Counted from the first letter of the stretch, positions 53,391 to 62,463 are shown. The stretch: 64,000 nucleotides of DNA from Pseudobdellovibrionaceae bacterium (GCA_947449255.1 CANFQX010000005.1:62001-126000); one strand, 5' to 3'. Notes: generated from the sequence alone by a model not told the origin. Numbers and translations are program-made.

Positions 53391-53424
53391 GACTTACATA
53401 TAATTTACATATTATATGTAAGTC
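53391..53424. promoter_or_regulatory. Nested palindromic operator upstream of imuA-imuB-dnaE2
   Basis: Perfect 13-bp inverted repeats GACTTACATATAA (53391-53403) and TTATATGTAAGTC (53412-53424) surround an 8-base spacer. The spacer holds a third half-site, so TTACATA occurs at 53394 and 53405 and TATGTAA at 53415. The inner pair forms TTACATA-TTA-TATGTAA. The element ends 34 bases before the imuA ATG. As this cassette is DNA-damage inducible elsewhere, a LexA-type or other repressor site is the likely reading. Confidence 0.7.
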
Positions 53425-53458
53425 AGTCAAGAAGATCTATCCGCGAAGGAGCACAAGC

Positions 53459-54151
53459 ATGGATGCAGTCAAAGGCCTACAAAAAAATACACCCTCCCCA
53501 GCCCTTCTAGCTCTCCCAGCCTTGGCCAGCATCAATTTTGTATCAGCTGAGGACCTGCAACCCCCCGAGGGAGTTCCCACTGGTGTAAGCACTTTGGATG
53601 ATTTTCTGCTCTGGAAAGGCATCCCCAAAGGAGATCTCAGTTTGTTTCAAGGAACCCCTGGGACAGGAGCCACATCGCTGTGGGTTGCCATCACACAGAA
53701 AGTTCACGAGCAAAACAAGTGGGTTGCTTGGGTGAATGGGGGCGCACAGCTTTTACCCGCGCACTTGGTCCGTCGCAAAATTAATCTTAAAAAACTTTTG
53801 GTGGTAAAAAAACCTGAAGAGGCTGAGCAAATATTTTGGATTTTGCAAGAACTGATAACCAGCTCGCTGTTTGAATTGATCGGCTGCGAATTGTCGCAGA
53901 TGTTTTTTAAAAATCATCAGCTGCAAAAGCTCAGAAAGCTCAGTCGCTTTCATAAGGTGGCCTTGGTTTTTGTTTGCCATAAAATAAGCCACTTTGTGAA
54001 TCCTCTTTTTAGTCTAATCATCGAATTTAAAAAAGATTTTATAACTCTGCAACGGGCTCTCCATCGACCCACGCCTTTCAGTGTCTCTAGCGGCATGATT
54101 CGTGGTCAGCTCCAAATACAGTCTCCTGCAGTCAAAAAATATCTGGAGTAA
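53459..54151 (+). CDS. imuA: ImuA, RecA-like mutasome protein
   Basis: 230 residues. The N-terminal core resembles RecA/ImuA: VPTGVSTLDDFLLWKGIPKG (about 40-59, the 'G.p.LD.lLgGGlP.G' motif), a Walker-A-like GTPGTGATSLWV where the Lys-Ser/Thr of a true P-loop is replaced, then WVAWVNGGAQLLPAHLVRRK. It helps the error-prone polymerase complex act on damaged DNA. The degenerate P-loop suggests a structural rather than ATPase role. AAGGAG lies 8 bases before the ATG. The imuB start follows 6 bases after the stop. Confidence 0.88.
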   Translation: MDAVKGLQKNTPSPALLALPALASINFVSAEDLQPPEGVPTGVSTLDDFLLWKGIPKGDLSLFQGTPGTGATSLWVAITQKVHEQNKWVAWVNGGAQLLPAHLVRRKINLKKLLVVKKPEEAEQIFWILQELITSSLFELIGCELSQMFFKNHQLQKLRKLSRFHKVALVFVCHKISHFVNPLFSLIIEFKKDFITLQRALHRPTPFSVSSGMIRGQLQIQSPAVKKYLE

Positions 54152-54157
54152 AAAAAT

Positions 54158-55480
54158 ATGCGCACCCTTTGTTTAGATTTTAAAACACCTCAAGAAAGCT
54201 CTTCAGCGGAGGCCTTTCTTTTGCTTAGCCCACGGGTTCAATTTCGTTTTCCTCACTTTATTTTCATTGATATTGATTCCACGGCCCATCTTTTTGGTGG
54301 GGAGCAGGCTTGCCTTTCGAAGGCTCTGCAGATTGCACAAAAATTTTCTATTCAAAGCAGTGGTGCTATTGCTGATAGCCCTGCCACGGCTCAGATGATG
54401 GCTCGCTGGAAACCCTCAAGTATTTCACCAAAGGGACAGGATTCTAAATCCTTTCAAGGCTTGGGGCTGGATGCTCTTAAGGATCTTGAAGGTCTTATGC
54501 CTTGGTCACAAAAAAAACTGATTGAGCATGTTATCTCCTTTGCGCGCACTTTGGGAATTTGCACTCTTGAGGAAATTTACAATCTCAGGCTTGTCTCGCT
54601 GCGAGAGCGGTGGGGAGATTTTGGTGCTCTACTCTGGAATCGTCTGCACAATCAAGAAACCCAAGTCATTTCCCCACTCATTCCACGCGATCCATTGACG
54701 GCCTACTGTTATTTGGATGACCCTTTGTCGACGGTGGGTCTGCTTTTTAATCACATCAAAGTTCATCTTGATGGACTTTTTGCTAGATTGAATGGACTTT
54801 GCAGGTTCGCGCAGAAACTGGAAGTTATTCTGTACTGTGAATACTCAGAGCAAAAATTTATTTTATTGATTGAGCCCGTCAGTCCCAGTCGCGACAGTCA
54901 GCTCTTTGAAGATTTATTATTTAAACGGATGGAGAAAACCGAACTCACAAATCCTATTCGCGAGTTTGAAATTACGATTTACGATGTCGCCGAAAAAATT
55001 CAACAGTTGGATTTTTTTGAGCCCCGAGACAACAGTGAAGATCGATGGCGACGACTGATTAGCTTTGCAAAGCAAGCCAATTGTGAAATGGGATTTCTGC
55101 AGTTGGAAGCGCACCACTTTCCAGAAAAAAGTTTCAAACTGGTCACGGAATGGCCTAAAGACTTTAAATCAGAGGATCTGGTCGAGCGCCAAGAAGATGG
55201 ACTGCAAGTCAAGACATCCTATGCAAAAGGCCTTGCACAAAGTCCAAGACCCTCGCTTTTATTGGAACAACCGCAATCCATTTCACACCAAGATTTAAAA
55301 CGTATGCACTTTCTATCTAAATTGCCGAATGAGCGCATTGAGTCTTCCTGGTGGCAATTCGCAAACCCAGAGTTTAAGTTTCGCGACTATTATTTTGCTC
55401 TCTCGCACCAGGGCCAAATGCTTTGGGTCTTTCAAGACCGTATGAGTTCTCAGTACTATCTGCATGGCTATTTTGACTAA
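54158..55480 (+). CDS. imuB: ImuB, Y-family polymerase-like mutasome subunit
   Basis: 440 residues, related to Y-family polymerases but usually catalytically inactive; it acts as the hub linking DnaE2 to the beta clamp. Seen: FIFIDIDSTAHLFGGEQAC, GAIADSPATAQMMARW, LGLDALKDLEGLMPWSQKKL, PLSTVGLLFNHIKVHLDGLF, and the closing motifs ERIESSWW and SSQYYLHGYFD typical of ImuB C-termini. The acidic catalytic residues of DinB-type enzymes are not conserved in the visible palm region. GGAG in the imuA end serves as ribosome site. Confidence 0.9.
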   Translation: MRTLCLDFKTPQESSSAEAFLLLSPRVQFRFPHFIFIDIDSTAHLFGGEQACLSKALQIAQKFSIQSSGAIADSPATAQMMARWKPSSISPKGQDSKSFQGLGLDALKDLEGLMPWSQKKLIEHVISFARTLGICTLEEIYNLRLVSLRERWGDFGALLWNRLHNQETQVISPLIPRDPLTAYCYLDDPLSTVGLLFNHIKVHLDGLFARLNGLCRFAQKLEVILYCEYSEQKFILLIEPVSPSRDSQLFEDLLFKRMEKTELTNPIREFEITIYDVAEKIQQLDFFEPRDNSEDRWRRLISFAKQANCEMGFLQLEAHHFPEKSFKLVTEWPKDFKSEDLVERQEDGLQVKTSYAKGLAQSPRPSLLLEQPQSISHQDLKRMHFLSKLPNERIESSWWQFANPEFKFRDYYFALSHQGQMLWVFQDRMSSQYYLHGYFD

Positions 55481-55490
55481 GAAGAATTGA

Positions 55491-58400
55491 ATGATTAAAT
55501 TTGCCTTAGCGGAAACCAAAGAAAAAGCAATCGCAAAGCCCGCACCGCGGGCAAAGCAGTTTATTGAACTTCTTGGGCGGAGCAATTTTTCATTCCTGAG
55601 AGGCGCCTCTCATCCCGAAGAGATGGTCGAGCAAGCCATCAAGTATGAGTATGATGGCATTGCCCTCTGTGATCTCAATGGACTTTATGGAGTGGCCCGA
55701 GGCTATGCCACAGCTCAATCTCCGCCGATGTTCACAGCATCCCTCAAGGCCAAAGAAGGTTTTCATTATCTTGTGGGCTCAGAAATTACTTTGACCGATG
55801 AGAGCTCCTTGACTCTGATTCCTCAAAATAAAAATGGCTACTCTCATTTGTGTGAACTCTTAACCCTAGGCAAGCGACAGGCCACCAAGGGCTTTTCCTC
55901 GCTGACCTTGAGCCAAGTCGAACTGCATGCGCAGGATTTGCTCTGTTTTGCTCTTCCGCCAATCAGCAAAGAACGCTATGAAACACTAGAAAAAATCTTT
56001 GGCAATCGACTCTATCTTCCTGTGTGGCGTGATTTGACTTGGGAATCCCAAGAGTATTGCAAGCAGGCCTTCTTGCTTGAGCAAAAAATGAATGCTCAGC
56101 TTTTTGTGACACAAAGGCCCTTCATGCACACTGCTGAAAGAAAACCCTTGTTTGATGTTCTCACTTGCATCTTGCATCACACAACCTTGGATGGAGCCAA
56201 AGACAAGCTCATTCAAAATGCAGAACGATCGATGAAATCCATCGATGAAATATCATTGCTGTGGAGTGATCGCCTAGACCTTGTTGAAAAAACTGTGGAT
56301 ATCTCCAAGAGATCCACATTTTGTTTAAGTGAAATTCGCTATCGTTATCCGCGTTCAAATATTCAAGACCACCTAACGCCCTCAGAATATTTACGACAAC
56401 TGGCTGAAAAAGGCGCGCAATGGCGCTTCCCTCAAGGTGTTCCTAATAAAGTGAAAGCCACTCTTGAAAAAGAACTGAGCCTGATTAAAACTCTTGAATA
56501 CGAAGATTACTTTATCACTCTGAAAGAAATCTGTCAGTTTGCCGAAGAAAAAAAAATTTTATTTCAAGGCAGAGGTTCTGCTGCAAACTCTGTCGTTTGT
56601 TTTTGTCTGGGATTGACCTCTGTCAGTCCCGTGGCAATAGATATGCTTTTTGAGCGCTTCATGTCCCTTGAAAGACGCGAACCTCCTGACATCGACATCG
56701 ACTTTGAACACAGCCGCCGTGAAGAAGTTATCCAACACATCTATGAAAAATATGACGAGCGCCATGCCGCCATGGTCTGCACCGTGATTCGTTATCGCTC
56801 GCGAATGGCGATCCGAGAAACAGCAAAGGTCTTTGGAATTTCACTGCCCAAAATCAATGCGATGATTAAATTTATGGGTCGCGATGGAATGAAAAGACTG
56901 ACCGAGGATCCTTCCGTGATTGAGCGCTTTGGTCTGCCTCGCGAAGAGTGGGATTTATTTTTAAAAATGGCCCACCAGATGCATGGCTTTCCCCGTCATC
57001 TTGGTATTCACACGGGTGGTTTTCTGATCACCCAAGATTCTATCACCGAAATGGTTCCCGTCGAAAAAGCCACAATGAACGGACGCTATGTCATTCAGTG
57101 GAATAAAGATGATGTGGCAGCCCTGGGCCTAATGAAAATTGATGTTCTGAGCCTCGGCATGCTGACTTGCCTCAGAAAAAGTTTTGATCTTTTAAAAAAG
57201 CACAAAGGTCTTCATTTTAATTTAGCAACCTTGCCCGTGGATGATCCGAAAACCTACGACATGATTTGCAGAGCAGAAACCGTGGGTGTTTTTCAAATTG
57301 AATCCCGCGCACAGATGAACACCTTACCTCGAATGATGCCCCGAAAATATTATGATCTGGTTGTTGAGGTGGCTCTTGTTCGCCCCGGACCACTGCAAGG
57401 TGGAATGGTTCATCCTTATCTTAAAAGACGTCAGGGCCTAGAAAAAGTCACCTATGCAAGCCCGCTGCTTAAGCCCATTCTTGAAAAAACTCACGGCGTG
57501 CCTATTTTTCAAGAGCAAGTGATGAAAATTGTGATCGAGGCCGCGGGCTTCACACCCGGCGAAGCCGATGAGCTTCGCCGTATCATGTCTTCAGCCTGGC
57601 GCAAACGCTCGACGATGGATGCCATTCACGAACGAATTATTGCGGGCTTTGAAAAAAATGGCATATCGAAAGACTACGGCGAACAAATTTTTAAAACGAT
57701 TCAAGGTTTTGCCAACTATGGTTTTCCAGAAAGTCATGCCGCAAGTTTTGCACTGCTGACCTATGCCAGTTGCTATTTGAAGTGCCATCATCCGGATGTC
57801 TTTGCCTGCGCTCTTTTAAACAGCCAGCCCATGGGGTTTTATGCCCCTCGCACTATCATTTCCGAGGCTCAACAAAATGGCGTCGAAGTTTTGCCTCTCT
57901 CAATTCAAGAGTCTGATTATGACTACACTCTTGAAGAAAACTCTTCGCCGACAAATATCAAATCCTTACGAGTGGGATTTTGCTCGCTCTATGGTGTTCC
58001 TGGAAAAATCACTCGCGCTATCGAAACTGAACGCAAAGAGAATGGCCCCTATTTGAATCTGACAGATTTTGTGCGCAGAACATCACTGCCACGCAGCCTG
58101 CTGATTAAACTCGCCTCGTCCGGGGCGATGGAGTGTTTTCGTCTGAACACTCGCGAGCTGATTTGGCACCTAGAAAGCATCAGCTTGGATCAAAACAGTT
58201 TTTTATGGGGACAACCGAAAGAGAGCCTCACTCAAATGGACTTCACCGAAGACAATGAAAGCGCAGAAGAGCACGAAGCAGAAATTCTGCCTTTTGAATC
58301 GCACTGGGATCGATTACGCAGAGAATATGACTCGAAGGGCTTTTCAGTGGATTCGCATCCTCTGTCGGTGCTTCGCACTTATCTTTGCGCCAAAAATCAA

Positions 58401-58706
58401 GAGCTCATAAAAAATAAATTTGTACCTTTTATGACGTCCGAGGATCTCAAAAAAATTCCCACCAAACGCAAAGTCCGCGTTGCAGGTCTTGTCGCTGTCA
58501 CGCAAAGACCTCCCACCGCCAAAGGAATGTGTTTTATCACTCTGGAAGATGAATTTGGCTTCATCAACATCGTCATTCAACCTGATGTCTATCAAAAAGA
58601 CCGCATGTCTATTTATGGGAAGTCCCTTTTAGAAATTCAAGGGCAAGTGGAAAAGGTGGGCCACATCATCAATGTTCGGGCTGTCCGTGTTTTGCCGTTG
58701 CAGTGA
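55491..58706 (+). CDS. dnaE2: Error-prone DNA polymerase III alpha subunit DnaE2 (ImuC)
   Basis: 1071 residues, the DnaE2 length. The PHP domain has FIELLGRSNFSFLRGASHPE, DGIALCDLNGLYGVARGYAT. Polymerase core: FQGRGSAANSVVCFCLG, the catalytic aspartates in EPPDIDIDFEHSRREEVIQH, HLGIHTGGFLI, the third Asp in LGLMKIDVLSLGMLT, and VALVRPGPLQGGMVHPYLKR. FQEQVMKIVIEAAGFTPGEA and GFPESHAASFALLTYASCYL follow. A C-terminal OB fold (KVRVAGLVAVTQRPPTAKGM) ends the protein. Performs mutagenic translesion synthesis. It is the last gene of the imuA-imuB-dnaE2 operon. Confidence 0.97.
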   Translation: MIKFALAETKEKAIAKPAPRAKQFIELLGRSNFSFLRGASHPEEMVEQAIKYEYDGIALCDLNGLYGVARGYATAQSPPMFTASLKAKEGFHYLVGSEITLTDESSLTLIPQNKNGYSHLCELLTLGKRQATKGFSSLTLSQVELHAQDLLCFALPPISKERYETLEKIFGNRLYLPVWRDLTWESQEYCKQAFLLEQKMNAQLFVTQRPFMHTAERKPLFDVLTCILHHTTLDGAKDKLIQNAERSMKSIDEISLLWSDRLDLVEKTVDISKRSTFCLSEIRYRYPRSNIQDHLTPSEYLRQLAEKGAQWRFPQGVPNKVKATLEKELSLIKTLEYEDYFITLKEICQFAEEKKILFQGRGSAANSVVCFCLGLTSVSPVAIDMLFERFMSLERREPPDIDIDFEHSRREEVIQHIYEKYDERHAAMVCTVIRYRSRMAIRETAKVFGISLPKINAMIKFMGRDGMKRLTEDPSVIERFGLPREEWDLFLKMAHQMHGFPRHLGIHTGGFLITQDSITEMVPVEKATMNGRYVIQWNKDDVAALGLMKIDVLSLGMLTCLRKSFDLLKKHKGLHFNLATLPVDDPKTYDMICRAETVGVFQIESRAQMNTLPRMMPRKYYDLVVEVALVRPGPLQGGMVHPYLKRRQGLEKVTYASPLLKPILEKTHGVPIFQEQVMKIVIEAAGFTPGEADELRRIMSSAWRKRSTMDAIHERIIAGFEKNGISKDYGEQIFKTIQGFANYGFPESHAASFALLTYASCYLKCHHPDVFACALLNSQPMGFYAPRTIISEAQQNGVEVLPLSIQESDYDYTLEENSSPTNIKSLRVGFCSLYGVPGKITRAIETERKENGPYLNLTDFVRRTSLPRSLLIKLASSGAMECFRLNTRELIWHLESISLDQNSFLWGQPKESLTQMDFTEDNESAEEHEAEILPFESHWDRLRREYDSKGFSVDSHPLSVLRTYLCAKNQELIKNKFVPFMTSEDLKKIPTKRKVRVAGLVAVTQRPPTAKGMCFITLEDEFGFINIVIQPDVYQKDRMSIYGKSLLEIQGQVEKVGHIINVRAVRVLPLQ

Positions 58707-58771
58707 GTTTTTTGCACTAAATTCATGAAGCTTTGAGGTCCTGATTACAAAGCCAGGAAGACATCAAAATG

Positions 58772-58805
58772 ATACGGAATATTTTTTTAGGGAAATATTC
58801 CGTAT
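58772..58805. terminator. Bidirectional hairpin between dnaE2 and the outer-membrane gene
   Basis: Perfect 13-bp arms ATACGGAATATTT and AAATATTCCGTAT enclose an 8-base loop TTTTAGGG, located between two converging genes. The tail is only mildly T-rich, but the position argues for termination. Confidence 0.65.
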
Positions 58806-58823
58806 GATCTTTCATTAATTCAC

Positions 58824-59882
58824 TTAAAATAAAAATCGCGATCCGATGGTGAAATTCGTCATATTCCCGTCAGTCACAGTCGATTTTTTATCAAATATTA
58901 AATAAGAAATTTTCGAATTAATTTCGAAAGCAGGGCTTAAGTTATATCTAACGGATCCTGCGTAAGCAAGCCAACTAGATCCATCTATGGTATAATCAGA
59001 TCCAGCAACATTGACTTCCTGACTTGTATTTGAAAAAGATCTACCATAACTCACTTGAAAATTAGGATGGAAAGAGTTTTTGAACTCAAAAGTTGGGCCG
59101 AACACAAAGGTATCACCTTTTGTCCTTGTATAGTTAGTAACTTGGTTGATTGGCCCGGAAGGACTTAAGCCAATATATTTATAGTTACCCTCCAAGTTAT
59201 AAATATAACGAAACAAGGCGCCAAAAATAAATGCATCTGTATTAAATACCGGGCCAACGGTAGCTTTAATGTTGCTTTGATCTGGAATTGCATTCCCACT
59301 GCTTGGACTAGATGAACTGTTTGATCCATGTTGGTAAGTAAGCTCACTTGTTCCTAAAGGAGATTCATAACTAAGGGATGAGAAAAGTGTAACGGCACCC
59401 AAGTCAAGATTACCCTTATAACCAACTATAAACGAGGACAGCCCCATATTGGAAAATTTAGGGCTGCCTGAAATTTCAGTGTCCCAGCTCTGATAGGAAA
59501 CTGAAAATCCAAGAGAAATACTTTCATTAATTCCATAATAATATTAGACAATAGATTCTGAATCATCAGAATTAGCAGGACTATTTTTAAAGCCCTTTAT
59601 AGTCCCTACAAAACCATCAGTATATTTAAAACTCAAATCAACATAACTAAGATTTATTTTCAATTCACTTTGGCCAGCTGCGGGCGTCAGTGTTTGATTT
59701 AACATAGCTGATTCACTTCCGCGACCGGCCATTGAACCTGAACTCGCTTGTTGCTTTGAAAAATTTGAGGCCTTCTTCATTGGTTTTTTATTTTCTTCCG
59801 AAAAATTATCTTCCGAAGCCACTGCCGAAATTGTAACAAAAAAAGCAACCAATAGTATTAGACTTTTCAAAAAAACCCCCAA
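58824..59882 (-). pseudogene. Outer-membrane beta-barrel protein interrupted by one in-frame stop
   Basis: The reading frame runs 353 codons from ATG 59882 to 58824 with a single TAA at 59546-59544. N-terminal part: signal peptide (LKSLILLVAFFVTISAVASE), Ser/Lys-rich linker, then strands SELKINLSYVDLSFKYTDG. Directly after the stop the same frame continues YYYGINESISLGFSVSYQSW, then MGLSSFIVGYKGNLDLGAVT and alternating strands to a terminal Phe (IGSRFLF), the usual recognition signal of barrel proteins. The two halves share frame and character, so they are one gene. Either it is inactivated by one substitution, the codon is read through, or the base is a sequencing error. Confidence 0.82.
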
Positions 59883-60345
59883 AAATATTTAATGTGTTTT
59901 CACTCTGAGTTAAACAAGTTACTGCAAATAATATTTTTTACTATAATGGTTTTCCGCGCAACAAATTTTATTAAACACTTTCTTGATATTTTTTTGCACC
60001 TTCGAATTATGCCAAATTCTATTTTAGGATTTACCACTTTCGATCAGTATTTGAAGCAATTTAGGATGAAAAAAATGGGACATGAAAAACCTTACAACTG
60101 AAGATGCACTGTCTCTCAAAAATCAAATATAATCCTGGACTAAAGGAAGATTGACGAATAGTAGTCAAGCCAAATAGCTCTAACATCAGTACTGTATCAT
60201 AATGCTATATTTCGGAAATAGAAACTAGCCCGAGTTTGAAAATTGCGGCGCCATATCTTTATAAAGATGAACATTGCCCTGGACCATTAAATACCAAATT
60301 CAAACACGAATACCTCGGCCTGCCAAATGAACTCATTGTGCTTTT
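59883..60345. other. AT-rich intergenic region without supported genes
   Basis: About 460 bases between the divergent outer-membrane gene and the DUF4143 ATPase. A 69-codon open frame (59892-60101, plus) has no ribosome site and a composition typical of random AT-rich DNA, so I do not call it. No repeats or RNA structure stand out. Confidence 0.5.
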
Positions 60346-60408
60346 TACCAAATTCTGACAAATCGGAATTTGGTATTACCATTTTCCGATTTATGTGTAT
60401 AATGGTAA
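60346..60408 (+). promoter_or_regulatory. Promoter with two inverted repeats upstream of the DUF4143 ATPase
   Basis: TACCAAATTC (60346-60355) and GAATTTGGTA (60366-60375) form a perfect 10-bp inverted repeat. TTACCATT (60376-60383) and AATGGTAA (60401-60408) form a second one. The second repeat contains the likely -35 (TTACCA, 60376) and -10 (TATAAT, 60398-60403), with a 16-base spacer. The ATG is only 8 bases beyond the -10, so the transcript should be leaderless or nearly so. The layout suggests repression by a dimeric regulator. Confidence 0.6.
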
Positions 60409-60411
60409 AAG

Positions 60412-61608
60412 ATGGAAAAGCGATATCTAGAAAACCTTATCATTGAAGATGCCCTGGCAAGCAAAAAAATTGCCTTTGTTTCTGGGCCACGGCAAGTGGG
60501 CAAAACGACTTTGTCAAAGGCCATCCTAAAAAGAGTCAACGGAAACACACAACAGTATTATAATTACGACGATGATGAATTTAGGAAAATCTGGATAAAG
60601 TCGCCCAAAATACTCATCAATGAAAATTCTAAGCCTTGTTTTGGTTTTGATGAAATTCATAAAGATCGAAAATGGAAAAATAAAATCAAAGGTCTCTTTG
60701 ATATCTATGGCGAAGAAAACACATTCCTGATTACTGGCAGTGCAAGACTTGATTACTATAGAAAATCTGGCGACAGCCTTCAGGGCCGATATTTTCCCTA
60801 CAGACTGCATCCTTTTACTGCTGCAGAGTCAGCCAAAATCAAACCTCCACCTTTGGAAGATTGGGATGAAAACGCCTCTAAACTTATAGTAGATCTAAAG
60901 TCTTTAGAAAAGCTGAGTGGATTTCCTGAGCCCCTGTGGGGACAAAATGAGCTTAAAGCCAATAGGTGGCGAAAGCTCTATCGTGAAAGACTCATACGAG
61001 AAGATGCACGAGATCTACAGAATGTGAGGGAGCTCTCAGCCCTCGAAAATCTAAGCTTATTGCTCCACCAACGAGCAGGAAGTCAGCTGTCTTATGAATC
61101 CCTTCGTGAAGATATTGGGGGCTCTCATGACACCCTCACTCGCTGGTTGGGAATTTTAGAGGCCCTTTATTATTGTTATCGAATTCGTCCCTATTCAAAA
61201 AACCTAAAATATTCGCTTAAAAAAGAGCCCAAGCTGTTCCTGTTTGATTGGGGACTTTGCGAAAATGAAGGGGCTCGGTGGGAAAATATGATTTCTGGAC
61301 ATTTACTAAAGAATGTTCATTTATGGAATGATGCCGCCATGGGCGACTTTGAACTGTTCTACCTTCGCGATAAACAAAAACGTGAAGTTGATTTTTTGGT
61401 AACTCGAAATCGCAAGCCCTGGTTGATGGTGGAATTAAAATCCAATAGCTCGAACATCAGTTCTTCACTTGAGTTTTACAACAACCTCCTGAAACCGAAA
61501 TTTTGCTTTCAAGTTGTCAAAAATTTAAAATCAGTCAGGCCGAAATCTATGTCATTCCCAAATATTGAGATTATCCATGCTGAAAAATTTCTGAGTGCGT
61601 TGAATTAA
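60412..61608 (+). CDS. AAA ATPase with DUF4143-type C-terminal PD-(D/E)XK region
   Basis: 398 residues. Start KRYLENLIIEDALASKKIAF is typical of the family. Walker A is SGPRQVGKTTLSKAIL (about 24-39), Walker B FGFDEIHKDRKWKNKIKGLF, sensor FLITGSARLDYYRKSGDSLQ with GRYFPYRLHPFTAAE, a middle helical winged-helix-like domain (SYESLREDIGGSHDTLTRWL), and a C-terminal nuclease-like fold (LFYLRDKQKREVDFLVTRN, then VELKSNS, the D...E-x-K core). These ATPases are frequent, mobile and poorly understood; roles in defence or toxin-antitoxin-like systems are proposed. The upstream region has repeats and no clear Shine-Dalgarno. Confidence 0.88.
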   Translation: MEKRYLENLIIEDALASKKIAFVSGPRQVGKTTLSKAILKRVNGNTQQYYNYDDDEFRKIWIKSPKILINENSKPCFGFDEIHKDRKWKNKIKGLFDIYGEENTFLITGSARLDYYRKSGDSLQGRYFPYRLHPFTAAESAKIKPPPLEDWDENASKLIVDLKSLEKLSGFPEPLWGQNELKANRWRKLYRERLIREDARDLQNVRELSALENLSLLLHQRAGSQLSYESLREDIGGSHDTLTRWLGILEALYYCYRIRPYSKNLKYSLKKEPKLFLFDWGLCENEGARWENMISGHLLKNVHLWNDAAMGDFELFYLRDKQKREVDFLVTRNRKPWLMVELKSNSSNISSSLEFYNNLLKPKFCFQVVKNLKSVRPKSMSFPNIEIIHAEKFLSALN

Positions 61609-61634
61609 GCTGGAAAACAGTAAAAAAATGCACC

Positions 61635-61662
61635 TTGAAAACCAAAAAATCTGAGTTACACT
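61635..61662 (+). promoter_or_regulatory. Promoter placing transcription start on the ATG of the next gene
   Basis: TTGAAA (61635-61640), a 16-base spacer and TACACT (61657-61662). The expected start of transcription, seven bases beyond the -10, is the A of ATG 61669, and no Shine-Dalgarno is present. The downstream gene is therefore probably expressed from a leaderless message. Confidence 0.55.
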
Positions 61663-61668
61663 GACCCC

Positions 61669-62463
61669 ATGCTTTTGGAATCACTAGAGTTTCTATTAAC
61701 ACCAACGACACCGCTTGCGCGCAAGCATGGTTTTCTATACTCATCTATTTCATTGAAACACAGGTATGAACGCTGCAAAAAGGTTTGGATCCCTCACCTT
61801 AAAAATTGTCAGGATCTTTTCTTAGAAACTGTTCAAGGTCTGCCGCAAAAAAATCATGTGGTAATTCTTGGCAGCGCACATCTTCATGAAATTCCAATGC
61901 ATTTATTGATGCAAAATTTTAAGCAAGTAACCTTGGTCGACATTGTCCATCCGCTTAAACATCACTGGCTGGCAAAAAGAAATTCTCGGCTAAAACTGAT
62001 TTCACAAGATCTCACTGCTGCACTTCAGGATCTTGAAGGACTAAAGGACATCAATGATCTTCTTCACTTAGCCACTGAGCTTTCAAAGAAACCTCTCTTT
62101 CATTTTGTAGCGGACTTAATTGTTTCAGCGAATTTGCTTTCACAACTGGCGTTGCTACCTATCGATGCCATTGAAAAAAAAATGAAACGTGAATTAACTG
62201 TCGAAGAAAAAGATTTGATCTGTTCAAAATTTGCACGACTTCATTTGGACAGTCTAAGCCGGTGCCAGGGGAAAAAACTGATCTACTCGGATCGAAAGGT
62301 GATCTATAAAGATCCCCAAGGACAGACCATTTATGAAGGACAATATCCCGTGGACTTCAGTGACTTTAAGAAAGTAAAAACCTGGACTTGGACCCTAGCC
62401 CCACTGGGTGAGGCGGCGAAGGATTCTTCTATCGAGATGGATATTGAAGCCTACGGCAGATAA
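61669..62463 (+). CDS. Hypothetical protein with a Rossmann/methyltransferase-like segment
   Basis: 264 residues, no signal or membrane helix. I do not recognise a named family. Around residues 63-90, NHVVILGSAHLHEIPMHLLM then FKQVTLVDIVHP resembles motif I and the acidic strand-2 end of class I SAM-dependent methyltransferases (h-h-h-G-x...h-x-x-V-D). His-rich stretches (VHPLKHHW), a helical middle (LLHLATELSKKPLFHFVADL) and a Trp-rich C-terminus (KTWTWTLAPLGEAA) follow. It may be a methyltransferase or a nucleotide-sugar-type Rossmann protein; substrate unknown. Own promoter predicted; not coupled to the ATPase gene. Confidence 0.6.
   Translation: MLLESLEFLLTPTTPLARKHGFLYSSISLKHRYERCKKVWIPHLKNCQDLFLETVQGLPQKNHVVILGSAHLHEIPMHLLMQNFKQVTLVDIVHPLKHHWLAKRNSRLKLISQDLTAALQDLEGLKDINDLLHLATELSKKPLFHFVADLIVSANLLSQLALLPIDAIEKKMKRELTVEEKDLICSKFARLHLDSLSRCQGKKLIYSDRKVIYKDPQGQTIYEGQYPVDFSDFKKVKTWTWTLAPLGEAAKDSSIEMDIEAYGR

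Noticed and set aside
53391-53424. Classical gamma- or alpha-type LexA box at the mutasome
   Set aside because: Neither CTGT-N8-ACAG nor GTTC-N7-GTTC is present; the element is reported as an unassigned palindrome.
59892-60101. 69-codon plus-strand frame in the gap before the DUF4143 ATPase
   Set aside because: No ribosome site, AT-rich low-information residues and no neighbour logic; probably chance.
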